DNA of 64,000 nt, taken from contig JACKMK010000003.1 of the NCBI GenBank assembly GCA_024235395.1, positions 806,001 to 870,000 of the forward strand, given 5' to 3'. Source of the DNA: Chromatiaceae bacterium. Lineage in GTDB: Bacteria > Pseudomonadota > Gammaproteobacteria > Chromatiales > Chromatiaceae. Position numbers and translations under genes: made by a program. This document shows positions 42,113 through 50,461 of this stretch, piece after piece. How positions within the stretch are numbered: the first letter of the stretch is position 1; each line of letters opens with the position of its first letter. The notes below the pieces were generated by a model, which saw only the letters and a list, made by a program, of their open reading frames with translations, was not told the origin of the DNA and made no database searches.

Positions 42113-43375
42113 ATGAATCTTACCGAATTGAAGAAAATGCCTGTGCCCGAGCTGAACGAGCTCGCGCAGTCCATGAATATCGAGGGTGTCGCCCGTTCGC
42201 GCAAACAAGACCTGATCTTCGCGATCCTCAAGGCGCACGCAAAAAAGGGCGAGGACATCTACGGTGACGGCGTGCTGGAGATCCTCTCCGACGGCTTCGG
42301 TTTTCTGCGCTCGGACGATTCCTCCTACCTGGCGGGTCCGGACGATATCTACGTTTCGCCAAGCCAGATCCGGCGTTTCAGCCTGCGCACCGGGGACACC
42401 ATCTCCGGCAAGATCCGGCCGCCGAAAGACAATGAGCGTTATTTCGCGATGCTCAAGGTCGATGAGATCAACTTCGACAAGCCCGAGAACGCGAAGAACA
42501 AGATTCTCTTCGAGAATTTCACGCCGCTGTTTGCCAACAAGAAATTCCATCTGGAGATAGGCAACGGCAGTACCGAGGACATCACGGCGCGTACGATCGA
42601 GCTGGTCGCGCCGATCGGCAAGGGCCAGCGCGGTCTGATCGTCTCGCCACCGAAGGCCGGCAAGACGATGCTGATGCAGAATATCGCGCAGTCGATTGCG
42701 ACCAATCATCCCGAGTGCTACCTGATCGTGCTGCTGATCGACGAGCGCCCCGAGGAGGTCACCGAGATGAAGCGCTCGGTGCGCGCCGAGGTGATCTCGT
42801 CGACCTTCGACGAGCCGGCCGCACGCCACGTGCAGGTCGCCGAGATGGTGATCGAAAAGGCAAAGCGCCTGGTCGAACACAAGAAGGACGTCGTGATCCT
42901 GCTCGACTCCATCACCCGCCTGGCGCGTGCGTACAACACCGTGATCCCGTCTTCGGGCAAAGTGTTGACCGGCGGTGTCGACGCCAATGCGCTTCAGAAG
43001 CCGAAACGTTTCTTCGGCGCGGCACGCAATGTCGAGGAAGGCGGTTCGCTGACCATCATCGCCACCGCGCTGGTCGAGACGGGCTCGCGGATGGACGATG
43101 TGATCTACGAGGAATTCAAGGGCACCGGTAACATGGAGGTGCATCTGGACCGCCGCATAGCCGAGAAGCGCATCTTCCCGGCGATCAACATCAATCGCTC
43201 GGGCACACGGCGCGAAGAGCTGCTGATGCCGGAGAATGAACTGCAGAAGATGTGGATCCTGCGAAAGATCCTGCATCCAATGGATGAGCTCGCGGCGATG
43301 GAGTTCCTGTACGACAAGCTCAAGGCGACCAAGACCAATCAGGAATTCTTCGACGCGATGAAGTCGAAGGCCTGA
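42113..43375 (+). CDS. rho: Transcription termination factor Rho
   Basis: 420-residue hexameric RNA helicase, one residue longer than E. coli Rho. Starts MNLTELKKMPVPELNELAQSM; RNA-binding domain DGFGFLRSDDSSYLAGPDDIYVSPSQIRRF; Walker A PPKAGKTMLMQNIA; Walker B DVVILLDSITRLARAYN; Q/R loops and SGKVLTGGVDANAL. An in-frame upstream extension from 42029 is leader, as comparison with the family start shows. Confidence 0.98.
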   Translation: MNLTELKKMPVPELNELAQSMNIEGVARSRKQDLIFAILKAHAKKGEDIYGDGVLEILSDGFGFLRSDDSSYLAGPDDIYVSPSQIRRFSLRTGDTISGKIRPPKDNERYFAMLKVDEINFDKPENAKNKILFENFTPLFANKKFHLEIGNGSTEDITARTIELVAPIGKGQRGLIVSPPKAGKTMLMQNIAQSIATNHPECYLIVLLIDERPEEVTEMKRSVRAEVISSTFDEPAARHVQVAEMVIEKAKRLVEHKKDVVILLDSITRLARAYNTVIPSSGKVLTGGVDANALQKPKRFFGAARNVEEGGSLTIIATALVETGSRMDDVIYEEFKGTGNMEVHLDRRIAEKRIFPAININRSGTRREELLMPENELQKMWILRKILHPMDELAAMEFLYDKLKATKTNQEFFDAMKSKA

Positions 43376-43522
43376 CCGGGTCCGCGCCTGTTGATTGCCG
43401 GCTGCGCGCGTGTTCAGCAGTGCTGTCGGCATAGGCCGCCTGATTTCTTCACAGGCCCGGCTTTCGCAGGACCTGCCCCGCCGACGTAAGCTTCCGGGTT
43501 GCTCCCCGGTCGTGCCTGAGCA

Positions 43523-44218
43523 ATGACAGCGAACGTCGATCCATCCGTGGACTGCGCGATGATCCTCGCCGCCGGGCGCGGCGAGCGCATGCGCCCGCTC
43601 ACCGACCGGATACCCAAGCCACTCCTGCCTCTCGCGGGGAAGCCCCTGATCGTCTGGCTGATCGAGCGCCTGGCGCGTGCCGGCATCCGCAACCTGGTGA
43701 TCAATCATGCACACCTCGGTGAGCAGATCGAGGCGGTGCTCGGCGACGGTGACGCATGGGGGGTGCAGATTCGTTACTCGGCCGAGGGCCGCGCCCTCGA
43801 GACCGGCGGAGGCATTCTGCATGCCCTGCCGCTGATCGATGCGGAATCCTTTCTCGTGGTCAACGGCGACGTCTGGAGCGATATCGAGCCCCGCGAGGTG
43901 CGCCTGTCGCGCGGTGACCTGGCACAGCTGGTACTGGTGGACAACCCGCCCCACCATCCTGAGGGCGACTTCCGGCTCGCCGGAGGCAGGGTGGTCGCCG
44001 AGGGTGAGCCACGGCTGACGTTCAGTGGTGTCGGGGTCTATCACCGCGACCTGTTTGCGGGCCACGCGGCCGGTGCCTTTCCGTTGGCCCCGTTGCTGCG
44101 CGAGGCCATGCGCATCGGGCGGGTCGGCGGTGTGCATCACCGCGGCGAGTGGGTTGACGTTGGAACGCCAGAGCGCCTGGCCGAGATCGAGCAGACGTTG
44201 TTGCGCCAATCCGAGTAA
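43523..44218 (+). CDS. murU: N-acetylmuramate-1-phosphate uridylyltransferase (MurU)
   Basis: 231-residue nucleotidyltransferase: AMILAAGRGERMRPLTDRIPKPLLPLAGKPLI (nucleotide-binding), ETGGGILHALPLI, VVNGDVWSD (metal Asp). In recycling, AmgK phosphorylates MurNAc and MurU makes UDP-MurNAc, bypassing fosfomycin-sensitive MurA. AmgK is normally encoded just upstream, but here rho precedes and no kinase is seen. Assignment to MurU is from sequence similarity in memory and the small size; another sugar-1-phosphate nucleotidyltransferase is possible. Confidence 0.8.
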   Translation: MTANVDPSVDCAMILAAGRGERMRPLTDRIPKPLLPLAGKPLIVWLIERLARAGIRNLVINHAHLGEQIEAVLGDGDAWGVQIRYSAEGRALETGGGILHALPLIDAESFLVVNGDVWSDIEPREVRLSRGDLAQLVLVDNPPHHPEGDFRLAGGRVVAEGEPRLTFSGVGVYHRDLFAGHAAGAFPLAPLLREAMRIGRVGGVHHRGEWVDVGTPERLAEIEQTLLRQSE

Positions 44219-44227
44219 CCTAACCGG

Positions 44228-45649
44228 ATGGGCCAGGAGATCTCCGACAGCAGGTTCGACGAGGCGGCGTTTGCCGAGTTTCGGCACCGCCTCGGGGAAG
44301 AGACCCGGCTGCTCGGCGAATGGCTGGCGGGCGGCGGGTTGCGCTCGACCGGAAGGCGCTTCGGGTTCGAGGTCGAGGGTTGGCTCATCGACGGCCACTC
44401 CAATCCGGCGCCACGCAACCAGGAATTCCTCGCCGCCCTGGACGATCCCTACGTCGTGTCCGAACTGGCTCGGTTCAATTTCGAGATCAACTCCGATCCG
44501 AGTGATCTGGTACCGGGGGCCCTGGATGGCATGCACGCTGCTTTGCTCGATCGTTGGCGGCGTTGCCAGGGCGCTGCGCATGACCTCGCGCTGCGGCCAG
44601 TGCTGATCGGGATACTGCCAACGGTTCGCAGCCGGGACCTGTCGCTCGACAACATGTCGCCGCTACAACGCTACCGGGCGATCAATGACCAGATCTTCCG
44701 GCTACGTCGCGGGACGCCGATCCTGCTCGATATCGACGGTGAAGAGCGGCTCGAGCATCGCCACGAAGACGTCATGCTGGAGGCCGCCACGACCTCGCTG
44801 CAGATCCACGTACAGGTCGACGCCGCCGAGGCGGCGCATGCCTTCAACGTCTGCAAGATGCTGTCGGCGATCAGCGTCGGTATGGGAGCCAATTCACCTT
44901 TTCTGTTCGGTCGCCGGCTGTGGCATGAAACCCGCATTCCATTGTTCGAACAGGCGGTGTCGGTCGGTGCCAGCGACTACAGCAAACGCGTTACCTTCGG
45001 CGTGCGCTATGCCCACGACAGCATCATGGAATGCTTCGAGGCGAATCGGGACCGATATCCGGTAATCCTTCCGGATCTGATCGACGCGCCGGTGGAACAA
45101 CTGGCGCACCTGCGTCTGCATAATGGCACCGTGTGGCGCTGGAATCGGCCGCTGGTCGGCTTCGATGAAGAAGGCCGGGCGCACATCAGGATCGAGCACC
45201 GGGTGATCGCAGCGGGTCCGACGCCGCGCGACGTGATCGCCAACACCGCCGCGTTTCTCGGGTTGTTCGAGATGTTGATGCGTTCCGGCGAGCCACTGGA
45301 AGCGCTGCTGCCCTTTGCGCAGGCTAAGGAAAATTTCTATGCGGCTGCCCGGTATGGCCTGGCGGCGCAGATACGCTGGCTGGATGGGGCGCCGCGCCGT
45401 CTTTCCGATCTGCTGACAGACACGCTGCTGGACGGCGCGCAGCGTGGGTTGCAGGAAGCGGGGCTGTCGAGCGAGGAGAGTACGCGTTGGTTGGATGTCG
45501 TAAGACAGCGTGTCGCACGTCGCGCCACGGGCGCGGATTGGCAGGATGCCTGGGTGGTACGACATGGGCGTGATTTCGAGGCGCTGGTGGATGCCTATTC
45601 ACAGATGCAGTCCGGCGATATGCCGGTTCACGAGTGGAGTCTGAATTGA
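44228..45649 (+). CDS. Glutamate-cysteine ligase family 2 (GCS2) protein
   Basis: 473 residues of the carboxylate-amine ligase family. FGFEVEGWLIDGHSN (metal-binding glutamates), NFEINSDPSDL, VLIGILPTVRSRDLSLDNM, AATTSLQIHVQVDAAEAAHAFN and GANSPFLFGRRLWHETRIPLFEQ are visible. GCS2 proteins make gamma-glutamyl-type amide bonds. This member is longer than YbdK and has an extended C-terminus. Its stop overlaps the M14 peptidase start, so the two are probably coupled as ligase and hydrolase of one product. Substrate unknown. Confidence 0.87.
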   Translation: MGQEISDSRFDEAAFAEFRHRLGEETRLLGEWLAGGGLRSTGRRFGFEVEGWLIDGHSNPAPRNQEFLAALDDPYVVSELARFNFEINSDPSDLVPGALDGMHAALLDRWRRCQGAAHDLALRPVLIGILPTVRSRDLSLDNMSPLQRYRAINDQIFRLRRGTPILLDIDGEERLEHRHEDVMLEAATTSLQIHVQVDAAEAAHAFNVCKMLSAISVGMGANSPFLFGRRLWHETRIPLFEQAVSVGASDYSKRVTFGVRYAHDSIMECFEANRDRYPVILPDLIDAPVEQLAHLRLHNGTVWRWNRPLVGFDEEGRAHIRIEHRVIAAGPTPRDVIANTAAFLGLFEMLMRSGEPLEALLPFAQAKENFYAAARYGLAAQIRWLDGAPRRLSDLLTDTLLDGAQRGLQEAGLSSEESTRWLDVVRQRVARRATGADWQDAWVVRHGRDFEALVDAYSQMQSGDMPVHEWSLN

Positions 45650-46686
45650 ACGAGTTGTTGCGCGAACGGGACGATCTGCCACTGTCGTTGCTCGAGACCG
45701 GAGCCCGCGATCTGCACGCGGTCCTGGGTGGTCCCACACTGTTTCATCTGCAGGGGAGGCGTGAGCCCCCGTTGTTCGTATCGGTGTTGATGCATGGCAA
45801 CGAGACGGCGGGTTGGGATGCCATTCGGCAGGTATTGCGCGGCTGCCTGGTCGGCGACCGATATGATCTGCCGCGTTCGCTCAGCCTGTTCGTAGGCAAT
45901 ACCGCCGCCGCCGAGCAGTGCCTGCGGCACCTTCCGGGTCAGCCGGACTACAACCGCGTCTGGCCGGGTTGCGATACGCATGGAACACCGGAACACGTGC
46001 TGATGCGCCAGGTGATGGACCGCATGGCGGACCGCGAGATCTTCGCTGCAGTGGACGTACACAACAACACGGGATTGAATCCGCACTACGCCTGCGTGAA
46101 CGTGCTTGAGCACCAGTCGCTACACCTCGCGGCATTGTTCGGAAGGACCGTCGTTTACTTCGTGCGCCCGCGAGGAGTCGCTTCGATGGCGATGGCGGCA
46201 CTGGCACCCTCGGTTACGCTGGAGTGCGGTAAGGTGGGGCAGGAACACGGGGTCGAGCACGCCGCGGATTACATTCGTGCCTGTCTCCAGCTTGCGGAGA
46301 TTCCGCGCCACGCGGTACCCAGCCACGACATCGACCTGTACCACACAGTGGCGGTGGTCCGGGTGCCGCCGGAGCGGGATTTCACGTTCGAAAGCGAAGA
46401 CGCGACGATCCGGTTTTCACGCAATCTGGACGCGATGAATTTTCGCGAACTGCCTGTCGGTACGCCCTTCGCAGATTGCGACAGCTCGCTGCTTCAGCCA
46501 TTGGACGTGCGCGATGAGCAGGATCGGCCGGTCTCGGAACGCTATTTCGCCGTGGAGGACGGACGCCTGGTCACGCAAGTGCCGGTGATGCCCTCGATGC
46601 TGACCTGTGATTCGGCCGTCATTCGGCAAGACTGTCTTTGTTATCTGATGGAACGGTATAACGACCACCTCACGGATGCGGGCTGA
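45646..46686 (+). CDS. M14-family zinc peptidase (AstE/AspA-like)
   Basis: 346 residues. Zinc ligands HGNE (H-x2-E in SVLMHGNETAGWDAI) and a histidine in AAVDVHNNTGLNPHYACVN, and the catalytic glutamate in VTLECGKVGQEHG, fit succinylglutamate desuccinylase/aspartoacylase enzymes, which cleave N-acyl amino acids. TTG 45646 overlaps the previous stop and has GTGGAG six bases before it; GTG 45634 is an alternative. It is co-transcribed with the GCS2 gene. The substrate is unknown. Confidence 0.86.
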   Translation: MNELLRERDDLPLSLLETGARDLHAVLGGPTLFHLQGRREPPLFVSVLMHGNETAGWDAIRQVLRGCLVGDRYDLPRSLSLFVGNTAAAEQCLRHLPGQPDYNRVWPGCDTHGTPEHVLMRQVMDRMADREIFAAVDVHNNTGLNPHYACVNVLEHQSLHLAALFGRTVVYFVRPRGVASMAMAALAPSVTLECGKVGQEHGVEHAADYIRACLQLAEIPRHAVPSHDIDLYHTVAVVRVPPERDFTFESEDATIRFSRNLDAMNFRELPVGTPFADCDSSLLQPLDVRDEQDRPVSERYFAVEDGRLVTQVPVMPSMLTCDSAVIRQDCLCYLMERYNDHLTDAG

Positions 46687-46754
46687 CGATCAAGGTTGCG
46701 CGTGCCCTGCCGAGACATTCGGACCAGCTGGGCGCACGTGCAACGGGGTATCCG

Positions 46755-47243
46755 ATGAATCCGATCATCATAGACATAGAGGCTTCCGGATTCGGCAAGG
46801 GTAGTTACCCGATCGAAGTCGGGCTGGCGCTGGCCGATGGTACGCGCCATTGCTATCTGATCTATCCGGCGCGCAGTTGGAAACACTGGGACGCTGCCGC
46901 CGAAGAGGTTCACGGCATCAGTCGTGAAACGCTGCTGACATACGGCCGACCCATCCAGGACGTCGCGTGGCGACTGAACGAGCTGTTGCACAATAAGACG
47001 GCGTACTCCGATGCGTGGTCGTTCGACATGTCGTGGCTGGGAAAACTGTATGACGTCGCGAACCTGCGCCAATCGTTCCGCATCGCGGACCTAGCCGAGT
47101 TGATGGACGAGGAGCAACAGCGGCAATGGGGCGCGACAAAACGGGACGTGGCGGGCGAACTCGGCATGATGCGCCATCGCGCGAGTGGAGACGCCCGGAT
47201 ACTGCAGGAGACCTGGCGCCGCCTACGCTCACGTGCCGCCTGA
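46755..47243 (+). CDS. DEDDh-type 3'-5' exonuclease-like protein
   Basis: 162 residues with the three exonuclease motifs: IIIDIEASGFG (DxE), YSDAWSFDMSWL (Asp) and HRASGDARIL (HxAxxD). It resembles the proofreading/RNase T superfamily; substrate is DNA or RNA, not decided. It is 68 bases after the M14 gene. The stop overlaps the convergent PstS-like gene by 15 bases. Confidence 0.85.
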   Translation: MNPIIIDIEASGFGKGSYPIEVGLALADGTRHCYLIYPARSWKHWDAAAEEVHGISRETLLTYGRPIQDVAWRLNELLHNKTAYSDAWSFDMSWLGKLYDVANLRQSFRIADLAELMDEEQQRQWGATKRDVAGELGMMRHRASGDARILQETWRRLRSRAA

Positions 47244-48293
47244 CGATTTCTCCATTGGATCGCCGGTCTTTCGTTGTTTCTCTGGAATTGGAATAAGGCC
47301 GTGCTCGATCAGATAGCCCTGTTTGCCGGAAAGCCGAGTGGAAGTGACTGCATCGACAAACAATTCGAGGCCCTCGATGAAGGCCTGGTGCTGCTGCTTG
47401 ACGTATAAAAAGAGTGGTCGGCTCAACGGATAGGTACCGGACTCGATCGACTCGAATGTGGGATCGATCCCGTTGATCGAGGCGCCTTGCAGGCGATCGT
47501 GGTTGCGATCGAGGAAGTTGAATCCGAAGATGCCCAGTGCGCCGGGATCAACGAGCAGTTTGCGTACCAGGCGCGCATCGTTTTCACCGGCGTTGATGAA
47601 GGCGCCATCTTCGCGCAGCGCGTAACAACGCTGTTTGAACGCGTCTGGATCAGATGCCTGGAGCTCGCGCAGAGAGGCCTGGTCGAGGCAGGCCCGCTGC
47701 ATCAGCCGCTCTACGAGGATGTCCCGGGTACCCGATGTTGGTGGTGGACCGAGCACGCGAATCGGCAGGTCTGGCAATGACGGGTCTATGTCATTCCAAT
47801 TCTGGTAAGGATTCTCGATCGGCTGTTGTGCATCACCGGGGGAAGGCACCTCGCGGGCCAGCGCCAGGTACAAGGCATGTGACGTCAGCACGAACTTCGG
47901 CGCACCTTTCATATTCGCTACCACGATACCGTCGTAGCCAATCTTGATCTCGCGGATGTCGTCGATGCCGTTCTTGCTGCAGGCTGCGCGCTCTTCGCCC
48001 TTCATCGGCCGTGACGCCATCTCGAGGTCCGGGTAGCTGGGGCCGATGCCGCCGCAGAAGAACTTGAAGCCTCCGCCGGTCCCGGTCGATTCGACGACCG
48101 GTGTCGTGAGTTTGTCGCGTCGGCCGACGAACTCCGCGGCTGCCGCGATGATCGGGTAAGCGGTGGAAGAACCGACGATCAGAATATGTCGGCGCGGATT
48201 GAGGTCGATGGCGGTTGCCGAGCCAAGGCAGGCCAGCAGAGTGAGCAAAACAACCGTTGTGACAAGCCGCTGTGGCACCGTAAAGCCCGTCAC
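47229..48293 (-). CDS. PstS-like phosphate-binding protein
   Basis: 354 residues. A signal peptide (LVTTVVLLTLLACLGSATA) precedes the PstS-type ligand loops HILIVGSSTAYPIIAAAAEFV, ESTGTGGGFKFFCGGIG and GPPPTSGTRDILVERLM. Several cysteines are unusual for this family. No pstCAB genes are adjacent, so a free-standing binding or sensing role is likely. GTG 48293 is the proposed start and overlaps the stop of a 39-codon frame (GTGA). Confidence 0.85.
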   Translation of the reverse strand: MTGFTVPQRLVTTVVLLTLLACLGSATAIDLNPRRHILIVGSSTAYPIIAAAAEFVGRRDKLTTPVVESTGTGGGFKFFCGGIGPSYPDLEMASRPMKGEERAACSKNGIDDIREIKIGYDGIVVANMKGAPKFVLTSHALYLALAREVPSPGDAQQPIENPYQNWNDIDPSLPDLPIRVLGPPPTSGTRDILVERLMQRACLDQASLRELQASDPDAFKQRCYALREDGAFINAGENDARLVRKLLVDPGALGIFGFNFLDRNHDRLQGASINGIDPTFESIESGTYPLSRPLFLYVKQQHQAFIEGLELFVDAVTSTRLSGKQGYLIEHGLIPIPEKQRKTGDPMEKSSGGT

Positions 48294-48409
48294 GCAAGCG
48301 TGTTTTCGCAGAATGTGGGATACCGCATGGCGGCGACGCCGATGCGAAACGCTGCCAGCCAGGCAAAGCGGCTGGCGTTTTCAGTCTGCGAGATAATCTG
48401 GAGTTCCAT
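48290..48409 (-). CDS. Possible 39-residue leader ORF of the PstS-like gene
   Basis: ATG 48409 opens a short frame (MELQIISQTENASRFAWLAAF then RIGVAAMRYPTFCENTLA) that stops by overlapping the PstS-like GTG start. The arrangement suggests translational coupling, perhaps explaining the lack of a ribosome site before that GTG. No family is recognised and the ribosome site is weak, so this could be chance. The rest of the gap, 48410-48555, shows no gene. Confidence 0.3.
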   Translation of the reverse strand: MELQIISQTENASRFAWLAAFRIGVAAMRYPTFCENTLA

Positions 48410-48555
48410 AAGCGTCTTACGGGATTTGCCCCGGTTACCCGGACCGATTGATATTGGAAAGAACCAAAATTGTCACATCAATGCCGGTTTGGCGCCCTTC
48501 GTCCGCTTGATAGGGGTCAAGCGGCGTGCCTGAATTTCCCGGAACCCTGAGACGG

Positions 48556-49554
48556 CTAGGGATCGAAGTCGGCACGCATCCGGGCCTTGAAACGATCGTA
48601 TCCTTTCAAGTGCCATATTCGCATCTGCCTGTAGGGGTGGTAGGCATTGCTCCACAGCGCGTCGTCTTTGAGGATCGCGCATGCGGTCTCTGCGTGCGCG
48701 CGGTTGATGGCCGGATCGGTGATGTAGTCGCTGCCGCCGAAGCAGCAGGCTTCGTACAGGGAGGTCACGTCCGGGTAGATCGCACTGTGTTCGTGGCCGA
48801 GCCAATGCACGGTTTCATGGAACAACAACGACGCGCGGTCTTCGTAGCGGTGCAGGTTCGCGGGACGCAATGGCTGCCCATATCGGTGTTCGATGATCTG
48901 GGCCTCGGCGAGATGGAAGAAGTCGCGGTAGGTCTGATCATCGTATTGCCTGCTCAGGATGCCGGCCACCCGGTAGGTGTCGATCACTATGCCGGGGTGC
49001 CCGACCTGGCGCAGAACACGGTACAGGGGGTCGTCGGTCGCCACGCCTTTGGGGCTGGTCGCGACCGCAGTCGCGAACATCGCGTCTTTGACGCATCGCA
49101 ATGTCTTCGGTTCTCGATCCTCGAACAGCCGCATCAGGCGATGTGCCTGGTATTCATGATAGGGATGGAGTCGACCCATCGGCCCCAGGCCGCTCAGGCA
49201 CTGCAGGCCGGTATCGAGCCCTGCGCGCAAGTCGGTCAGCAGCCATTGGCTACCGGCTTCCGGTTTTGTGTTGCCATGGTCCGGATACTGGTCGCAACCG
49301 ACGATCTGCAGGCCGTTCGGGGCCGCCACGTATTCGCCCTCCCCGCTGCGAACCAGGTTCGCCGGGTCGAGTTCGTGCAACAGCCTTTCGATCCGGAGCT
49401 CGACGGGGAAGGGCGTCGTCGAACCTGCAGGAAGCGCTTGACCTGACAGTGCGCAGCAAATTCCGATTCCGATCCAGTGCGCCAACCGGTACGACAATCC
49501 CGCCCCCGTGCATCGCCATCCGCGGTGTCCCGCCGGATGACAGATGCGTGACAC
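48556..49554 (-). CDS. Secreted metzincin-like zinc metallopeptidase, unnamed
   Basis: 332 residues. The N-terminus has a hydrophobic signal segment (RLAHWIGIGICCALSGQALPA). The decisive motif is HETVHWLGHEH (H246, H250, H256; E247), exactly the HExxHxxGxxH zinc site of metzincins. It is followed by SAIYPDVTSLYEACCFGG, with a possible Met-turn not evident. Cysteines are frequent, so disulfides are likely in the periplasm or outside. The start is uncertain: GTG 49554 has no ribosome site, and TTG codons near residue 20 follow a GGGGGCGGGA stretch. I do not recognise a closer family. Confidence 0.7.
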   Translation of the reverse strand: MSRICHPAGHRGWRCTGAGLSYRLAHWIGIGICCALSGQALPAGSTTPFPVELRIERLLHELDPANLVRSGEGEYVAAPNGLQIVGCDQYPDHGNTKPEAGSQWLLTDLRAGLDTGLQCLSGLGPMGRLHPYHEYQAHRLMRLFEDREPKTLRCVKDAMFATAVATSPKGVATDDPLYRVLRQVGHPGIVIDTYRVAGILSRQYDDQTYRDFFHLAEAQIIEHRYGQPLRPANLHRYEDRASLLFHETVHWLGHEHSAIYPDVTSLYEACCFGGSDYITDPAINRAHAETACAILKDDALWSNAYHPYRQMRIWHLKGYDRFKARMRADFDP

Positions 49555-49672
49555 TTTTTGGCGAGTCTAGCCGAGATTACGGTTTTGTATACACAATGTG
49601 ATTCGACGGCAGGGCACTGCGTCGTCCGTCGAATCGGCGAAATGCCGCATTGCCGGGTTCGGCCGCGATCGC

Positions 49673-50461
49673 CTATCGCAGTCGCATGCGGTACCAGAAT
49701 ACCCCGGCCAGTTCGTGAAGCATCAGGTAACTGTTGCGAAGGTACCCGGGATGCGGCAGCCAGGTCTGAAGCCAGGATTCCAGGTCCGAATCCTTTTCCG
49801 TGTGCGTCGGCGTGTGCTCGTAGGCGAATGGCGCAGGGATCGCATCGATTCCCGCTGCCTGAGCACTCAACAGCGCACGCGGCATGTGATAGGCGTGGGT
49901 AACCAATAGCACGCGCCGAACGCCTTTTGCGTGCAACAGTTCGGTACTGTTGCGCAGATTCTCCCAGGTGTCGCGACTGCTGGTTTCCAGTACGAGTGCA
50001 TCGATACCGGCGCGATCCTTGAGCCAGTCAGCGCCGAGCACTGCCAGCGGCGGTGTCGCTTCAATGACACTGCCCCCGCTCAGGGCGATCGGTAGCCCGG
50101 TCATGCGGTGCAAGGCGAGCGCGTGGTCTATGCGTGCGAGGCTGAGGTTGGACAGTGCGGCGGCACCCCCGAGCTCCGGATTGTTGGAGCGCGCGTCGGC
50201 CAGCAAAACCAGGATCGCGTCGGCGTTACTGGCGCGAATCTGCTCGGCGGTGGGCGGTGGAACCGTCTCGGCGAGTGTCGCGAGGTAGTACAGCCCAGTC
50301 GAAGTCGACAACGCATACAGGCACAGCGTTGCCAGCAGGATCAGCAGGCGGCCGATGAAATGGCGCGCGAACAACCAGCCGATCAACAGCACCAGAATGA
50401 TACTGCCGGGCGGCAACAGCACCAGTTTCAACAGACTGCGGGTAGTGACGTCGAGGTCCAC
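49673..50461 (-). CDS. YdcF/ElyC-family envelope protein
   Basis: 262 residues: two N-terminal helices (SIILVLLIGWLFARHFI; LLILLATLCLYALST) and a DUF218 domain (DAILVLLADARSNNPELGG, GLPIALSGGSV, ETSSRDTWENLRNSTELLHAKGVRRVLLVTHAYHMPRALLSAQAAGI). E. coli ElyC (259 residues) affects undecaprenyl-phosphate metabolism. GTG 50461 overlaps the lipA stop by one base. Confidence 0.88.
   Translation of the reverse strand: MDLDVTTRSLLKLVLLPPGSIILVLLIGWLFARHFIGRLLILLATLCLYALSTSTGLYYLATLAETVPPPTAEQIRASNADAILVLLADARSNNPELGGAAALSNLSLARIDHALALHRMTGLPIALSGGSVIEATPPLAVLGADWLKDRAGIDALVLETSSRDTWENLRNSTELLHAKGVRRVLLVTHAYHMPRALLSAQAAGIDAIPAPFAYEHTPTHTEKDSDLESWLQTWLPHPGYLRNSYLMLHELAGVFWYRMRLR

Noticed and set aside
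41909..44581. An 890-codon minus-strand frame opposite rho and murU
   Set aside because: It spans two certain plus-strand genes and has no recognisable domains.
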